NCBI GenBank assembly: GCA_946482295.1
Contig: CAMLRB010000017.1
Span: forward strand, 1-26,653
Reading direction: 5' to 3'
Source: an uncultured Bacteriovorax sp.
Lineage (GTDB): Bacteria; Bdellovibrionota; Bacteriovoracia; Bacteriovoracales; Bacteriovoracaceae
Length of the DNA: 26,653 bases
Shown here: positions 23,060 through 26,653 of the stretch, in pieces
Numbering within the stretch: position 1 is the first letter of the stretch
How the letters are laid out: each line of letters starts with the position of its first letter
The notes under the pieces: generated by a model
Told to the model about the DNA's origin: nothing
Seen by the model: only the letters and a program-made list of their open reading frames with translations
Database searches by the model: none
Made by a program: the position numbers and the translations under genes

Positions 23060-24352
23060 ATGGAAAATATAAAATGCACCTTTGCTGACTTAAAGCTGTC
23101 AGCCCCTCTTTTAACAGCACTCGAAGAATTCAATTACACTCGTCCAACACCAATCCAAGAACAGGCCATTCCTCTTTTGCTTCAAGGAAAAGATTTATTA
23201 GGTGTTGCTCAAACTGGTACAGGCAAAACGGCAGCTTTCGCACTACCAATCATAGAAGAACTTTGTAAGAGCAATCGTAAACCTCATCCAAAACATATTC
23301 GTACACTAGTTTTAACTCCTACACGCGAGTTAGCGATTCAAGTTCATCAAAGTTTTTGTGACTATGGAAAAAACACCAAGCTAAAGTACGCTGTCGTCTT
23401 CGGTGGAGTGGGACAAGCTCCACAAGTAAAGGCCCTTTCCTTTGGAGTTGATGTTCTAGTCGCGACTCCTGGTCGTTTATTAGATTTAATAAATCAAGGT
23501 TTCTTAAAGCTGAATGGTCTCGAAGTTTTCGTTTTAGATGAAGCTGATCGTATGCTCGATATGGGCTTCATTCACGACATTAAAAAGATTCTTCAGCAAC
23601 TTCCACCAAAAAGGCATAATCTGTTTTTCTCTGCCACTATGCCAATTGAGATCGAGAAGCTTGCCAATTCTATTTTGACAAACCCAGCACGCATTGAGGT
23701 GACTCCTGTTTCATCAACTGCTGAACTCATTGCTCAATCTGTAATGTTTGTTGATCGTGAAAAGAAACGTTCACTTTTAAAACATGTTTTAGATAAATCC
23801 GACTTAAAAAAAGTTATTGTTTTCAGTCGTACAAAACATGGTGCCAACAGAATTTCTGAATTTTTAGAGAAAAGTGGAATAACATCTGAAGCCATTCACG
23901 GAAACAAATCACAAACGGCCCGTCAGCGGGCACTTGAAAATTTCAAAACAGGTAAGATTAGAGTACTGATTGCGACAGATATCGCTGCACGTGGAATAGA
24001 TATCGATGACATTACTCATGTTGTAAATTTTGATCTTCCAAACGATCCAGAAAGTTATGTACATCGAATTGGGAGAACTGCGAGAGCGGGCTCAAAAGGA
24101 TCGGCCATTTCATTTTGTGATCATGAGGAAAAAGCCTTTCTTAGAGACATTGAAAAACTGATTGGAAAAAAAATTGAAATCGTTATTGATCATCCTTTTC
24201 ACTCAACTGCCGTTGTTGAAGCAAAAACACTCTCTTCAGGAAAGGCAAAATCGTTAATTGATGCTGAAAACAGAGGTCCAAGACGACCAAACAACAGACA
24301 TCGTCCTAATTCTTCCAAGGGAGCTTCAAACCGTCCCAAAAAGAAGGCGTAA
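23060..24352 (+). CDS. rhlE: RhlE-type DEAD-box RNA helicase
   Basis: An ATP-dependent RNA helicase, probably acting in ribosome assembly or RNA decay. All DEAD-box motifs are present in order: the Q motif (FNYTRPTPIQEQAIP), motif I AQTGTGKT, Ia PTRELAIQ, GG, TPGRL, motif II DEAD, motif III SAT, IV VIFSRTKHGANR-like VIVFSRTKHGAN, V ATDIAARGIDI and VI HRIGRTARAG. A short Arg/Asn/Pro/Lys-rich tail (about 405-430) may bind RNA. The short 430-residue form with this tail fits RhlE better than DeaD or SrmB. It starts 12 bases after the transglutaminase gene without a clear ribosome site. Its last 47 bases overlap the opposing hydroxylase gene. Confidence 0.92.
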   Translation: MENIKCTFADLKLSAPLLTALEEFNYTRPTPIQEQAIPLLLQGKDLLGVAQTGTGKTAAFALPIIEELCKSNRKPHPKHIRTLVLTPTRELAIQVHQSFCDYGKNTKLKYAVVFGGVGQAPQVKALSFGVDVLVATPGRLLDLINQGFLKLNGLEVFVLDEADRMLDMGFIHDIKKILQQLPPKRHNLFFSATMPIEIEKLANSILTNPARIEVTPVSSTAELIAQSVMFVDREKKRSLLKHVLDKSDLKKVIVFSRTKHGANRISEFLEKSGITSEAIHGNKSQTARQRALENFKTGKIRVLIATDIAARGIDIDDITHVVNFDLPNDPESYVHRIGRTARAGSKGSAISFCDHEEKAFLRDIEKLIGKKIEIVIDHPFHSTAVVEAKTLSSGKAKSLIDAENRGPRRPNNRHRPNSSKGASNRPKKKA

Positions 24353-25049
24353 CAGGAAAATCGTCAAGGCCAATAGTTATTTCGCTAGTGGCCTTGTTTG
24401 TATAAGTTCCGTGAATTTTATCCCAAAAATTAAATAGTGTTGAATAATTTGAATTTGTTTCGTTAACCACTACTGAGTGATGTGCATGGTGAAAATTAGG
24501 CGTGACGATGGCCTTTGAAAGAACTTTATCTAGCTTCGAGGACAGTTTTATATTCGAATGATGAAAAAGTGCTGCAGAAGTTACGAAAATTTCAAATTGA
24601 ACATACTCAAAAACTTTAATTCCTAACCCGAACATCACTATCGCTTTAAAGAGAGAGGAGAAAAAAAATTCTCCTAAATGGAAACGTAAGGCAGTTGTGG
24701 CATCCATTTCTCGATCGGCATGATGAAACTTATGAAACCTCCACAAAAATGGGACTTCATGATTTAAACGATGCCAATAATACAGAATTAGATCTAACAA
24801 AATCAGAAGAACAAATGATCTTCCAGTAAAACTGGGCAAGGTAAAAATGGACATTTGATTTTCAGCAAACACCAAAAGAAATAAAGACATTAACCTGTTA
24901 AATGGTGCACTCAAAGCAAAGTAACCTAAGTTGAGTATGGAGTGATTTTTGAACGAATAGGATCGTGATCTCAGAGGACGTCGTTTCTCAATTACAATGA
25001 GAAGAGCAAACCAAAGAATGAGTAAAATCCACTGCGATGTTAAGGCCAT
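24306..25049 (-). CDS. Fatty acid hydroxylase / sterol desaturase superfamily membrane protein
   Basis: An integral-membrane di-iron oxygenase of 247 residues. The histidine boxes are intact: HRLNH (H93, H97), HKFHH (H106, H109, H110), and later PNFHHAHHSV (HxxHH), with extra histidines at RFH and LFHHSN. Hydrophobic segments at about 5-20, 40-62, 78-92 and 128-150 flank them. Members hydroxylate or desaturate lipids, sterols or carotenoids; the substrate cannot be read here. Its start overlaps the msrA end by 10 bp, so the two form an operon. The 3' end is antisense to the helicase gene's tail over 47 bp, and both reading frames look real, with the final FWDGLKLPWKN conserved-looking in context. 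Confidence 0.88.
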   Translation of the reverse strand: MALTSQWILLILWFALLIVIEKRRPLRSRSYSFKNHSILNLGYFALSAPFNRLMSLFLLVFAENQMSIFTLPSFTGRSFVLLILLDLILYYWHRLNHEVPFLWRFHKFHHADREMDATTALRFHLGEFFFSSLFKAIVMFGLGIKVFEYVQFEIFVTSAALFHHSNIKLSSKLDKVLSKAIVTPNFHHAHHSVVVNETNSNYSTLFNFWDKIHGTYTNKATSEITIGLDDFPVTPSFWDGLKLPWKN

Positions 25050-25618
25050 AGCTGTTCCAATCTTTTATCTCTTCCACAATTAAAACGATAGAACTTATAT
25101 CGAACTGGATTTTTCTTATAATAGTCTTGGTGATAATTCTCTGCCGGATAAAAAGCTGATCGTGAAATAACTTCTGTAACAATCGCGCTTTTAATTTTTA
25201 GTTTAGATTCAGCTTGTGCTTTGGATTTTAAAATTTCGTTTCTTTCTGTTTCATCTGCATAATAGAGAGCACTTTTGTATTGATCACCTTTATCGCAAAA
25301 CTGGCCATATGAATCAAGTGGATCGACGTTTTCCCAATAGATGCTAAGCAATCTTGACAACGAAATTTTTTGCGCATCATAAGTCACTTCTACAACTTCA
25401 CGGTGCCCACTTATTCCAGATGAAACTTCTTCATAAGATGGATTGGCCTTTTTACCACCAGTGTAACCAGAAACTACACTTATGACTCCTGGTTCTTTTT
25501 CAAAAGGTGGCTCCATACACCAAAAGCACCCACCACCCATGACGAGCTTCTTAAGCTCTGCTGAATGCAAGTTGTTTACGTTGAAGTAAAAGAGAAGCAC
25601 AATACTTAAGAGTCGCAT
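25040..25618 (-). CDS. msrA: Exported peptide-methionine (S)-S-oxide reductase MsrA
   Basis: MsrA reduces methionine-S-sulfoxide in damaged proteins. Landmarks are MGGGCFWCMEPPFE with the catalytic Cys31, GYTGGKKANPSYEEVSSGISGHREVVEV, and PAENYHQDYY near the C-terminus; a further cysteine (RFNCGRDK) could be the resolving one. The N-terminus MRLLSIVLLFYFNVNNLHSA is a signal peptide with a likely cut before Glu21, so the enzyme is probably periplasmic; a periplasmic thiol donor would be needed. The ATG at 25618 has AGAGG five bases upstream, which decides this start over one 36 bases further out. It faces the fusion gene across only 24 bp. Confidence 0.93.
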   Translation of the reverse strand: MRLLSIVLLFYFNVNNLHSAELKKLVMGGGCFWCMEPPFEKEPGVISVVSGYTGGKKANPSYEEVSSGISGHREVVEVTYDAQKISLSRLLSIYWENVDPLDSYGQFCDKGDQYKSALYYADETERNEILKSKAQAESKLKIKSAIVTEVISRSAFYPAENYHQDYYKKNPVRYKFYRFNCGRDKRLEQLWP

Positions 25619-25642
25619 ATAAACCTCTAATGAGATTGTATA

Positions 25643-26653
25643 ATGAACCAACACTCATTTAAAACAATTAAGATTTTTCTAGCCTTAGTATTGATGGCCT
25701 CTACTATTATGGTTATTAACACTATTCCTAATGACTATTTAAACTTGCAATATTTGCAATCTCACTTCAGCGAATTTCAAAGTTTTGTCGAAAATAACCA
25801 TCTGAAAGCTGTATTTTTTTTCATCTCAACTTACATTGCGATTGCTGCACTCTCTCTACCCTTTGCGACTGTCTTAACACTTCTCTCTGGTGCATTGTTT
25901 GGTTTGTGGGAGGGGATGATTCTCTCGCTAGTCTCTTCAACTATTGGTGCAACTTTCGCATTTCTCCTATCTCGATTTTTACTTGGAGACTTTTTTAGCC
26001 ACACTTTTAAGGCCAAAGCACTGGTCATTAAAAATGAATTCGATGACAAGGGATCGCTCTATTTACTAACACTAAGAATTGCACCAGTGTTTCCATTTTT
26101 TTTAGTAAATTTAGCAATGGGATTAACTTCCATTTCGGTAAGACAGTATATTATCTATACAGCGATCGGGATGATACCAGGTCTAGTAGTTTACACTTTA
26201 GCCGGTACAACCTTTATGCAACTACAATCGATTCAATCCATTTTAAGTTTTAAAACAGCCTCTGTTCTTATGTTGTTGGCATTTCTGCCATTTTTAGGAA
26301 ACTGGATGGTAGGGCTCATAACAAACTATAAATTGTACAAACCCTTTAAGAAACCAAAGCAATTCGACTTTAATCTTGTTGTTATAGGTGGCGGTTCAGC
26401 TGGGTTAGTTACAGCAAATATCACCAGTAGCTTGGGCGCAAAAGTAGCTTTGATCGAAAAAGAAAAAATGGGTGGTGACTGTTTAAATACTGGATGTGTT
26501 CCAAGCAAGACAATCATTCATTTATCTAAAAACAAGCAGGCCGACTTTAGAAGTGTCATGCATACTATTCAATCAACAATTAATAAAATTGCCCCACATG
26601 ATTCACGTGAGCGTTACGAAAGTCTAGGAGTGGAGTGTTTCACAGGCACAGCA
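25643..26653 (+). CDS. TVP38/TMEM64 (VTT) membrane domain fused to an FAD disulfide oxidoreductase (3' end cut by window)
   Basis: I translated 337 codons without a stop to the window edge. Residues 1-230 are a VTT/DedA-related membrane domain with about five helices, including LPFATVLTLLSGALFG (72-87) and RIAPVFPFFLVNLAMGLTSISVRQY (145-169). A short basic linker (KLYKPFKKPKQFDF) leads to a flavin-binding Rossmann fold: VVIGGGSAGLV (246-256), a Glu ending strand 2 (ALIEKEKMGG), and the redox-active pair CLNTGC (Cys280, Cys285) with VPSK, as in dihydrolipoamide dehydrogenase and mercuric reductase. No mercury-binding HMA domain is present in the visible part. The start is supported by an upstream GAGA. 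Bifunctional proteins of this type are annotated in other bacteria; their reaction is, to my knowledge, not settled. Confidence 0.88.
   Translation, partial: MNQHSFKTIKIFLALVLMASTIMVINTIPNDYLNLQYLQSHFSEFQSFVENNHLKAVFFFISTYIAIAALSLPFATVLTLLSGALFGLWEGMILSLVSSTIGATFAFLLSRFLLGDFFSHTFKAKALVIKNEFDDKGSLYLLTLRIAPVFPFFLVNLAMGLTSISVRQYIIYTAIGMIPGLVVYTLAGTTFMQLQSIQSILSFKTASVLMLLAFLPFLGNWMVGLITNYKLYKPFKKPKQFDFNLVVIGGGSAGLVTANITSSLGAKVALIEKEKMGGDCLNTGCVPSKTIIHLSKNKQADFRSVMHTIQSTINKIAPHDSRERYESLGVECFTGTA

Noticed and set aside
26326..26517. Minus-strand frame opposite the oxidoreductase domain
   Set aside because: It is antisense to the FAD-binding motif and CxxxxC region, which are clear on the plus strand.

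Overview
The window looks like ordinary chromosome from a low-GC (roughly 38 % by eye), Gram-negative, meso-DAP-containing bacterium. The best guess is a predatory or predator-related member of the Bdellovibrionota, of the Bacteriovorax/Peredibacter type. The clues are a division/cell-wall cluster whose MurE has the DAP-type DNPR motif, outer-membrane and periplasmic genes (porin, PstS, exported MsrA), and an MglA polarity GTPase with a roadblock-like partner at the end of the dnaX-ybaB-recR operon. The placement is inference from gene content, not from a phylogenetic marker.

Region 1 (1-8001, all minus strand) is a dcw cluster read in the order mtnP > rsmH > ftsL > ftsI > murE > murF > mraY. 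mraY runs off the left edge. Most junctions overlap or are a few bases long, so translation is probably coupled. A methylthioadenosine phosphorylase gene sits where mraZ usually heads this cluster. A good internal promoter candidate lies just before mraY.

Region 2 (8087-13754): a lone plus-strand lipase-like hydrolase faces a minus-strand operon. That operon reads 4.5S SRP RNA (ffs) > dnaX > ybaB > recR > roadblock-like protein > mglA. The ffs promoter is clear, and its -35 box contains the stop codon of the upstream small exported protein gene.

Region 3 (13826-16144): a stand-alone radical SAM protein with an unusual N-terminal Cys-rich half, a tRNA-Ser(GGA), and then, convergent, tadA and a membrane protein with a degenerate PilZ-like tail.

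Region 4 (16287-19290): a porin-like outer-membrane protein with a terminator, a pstS without pstCAB nearby, a bidirectional terminator, and a TauE/SafE transporter carrying a G8 tract.

Region 5 (19343-24352): an overlapping MoxR ATPase, DUF58 and transmembrane transglutaminase operon, followed by an RhlE-type DEAD-box helicase.

Region 6 (24306-26653): a fatty acid hydroxylase-family membrane protein whose 3' end overlaps the helicase gene by 47 bp, an exported MsrA, and the start of a TVP38/TMEM64 (VTT) - flavin disulfide oxidoreductase fusion that is cut by the right edge.

I saw no CRISPR array, insertion sequence, prophage or toxin-antitoxin pair, and no gene-free stretch longer than 300 bases. 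Most of the window is housekeeping. The most interesting signals are the FliM-like acidic tail on the roadblock protein beside mglA, the N-terminally placed SPASM-like cysteine region of the radical SAM protein, the KTA active-site variant of FtsI, and the VTT-oxidoreductase fusion.
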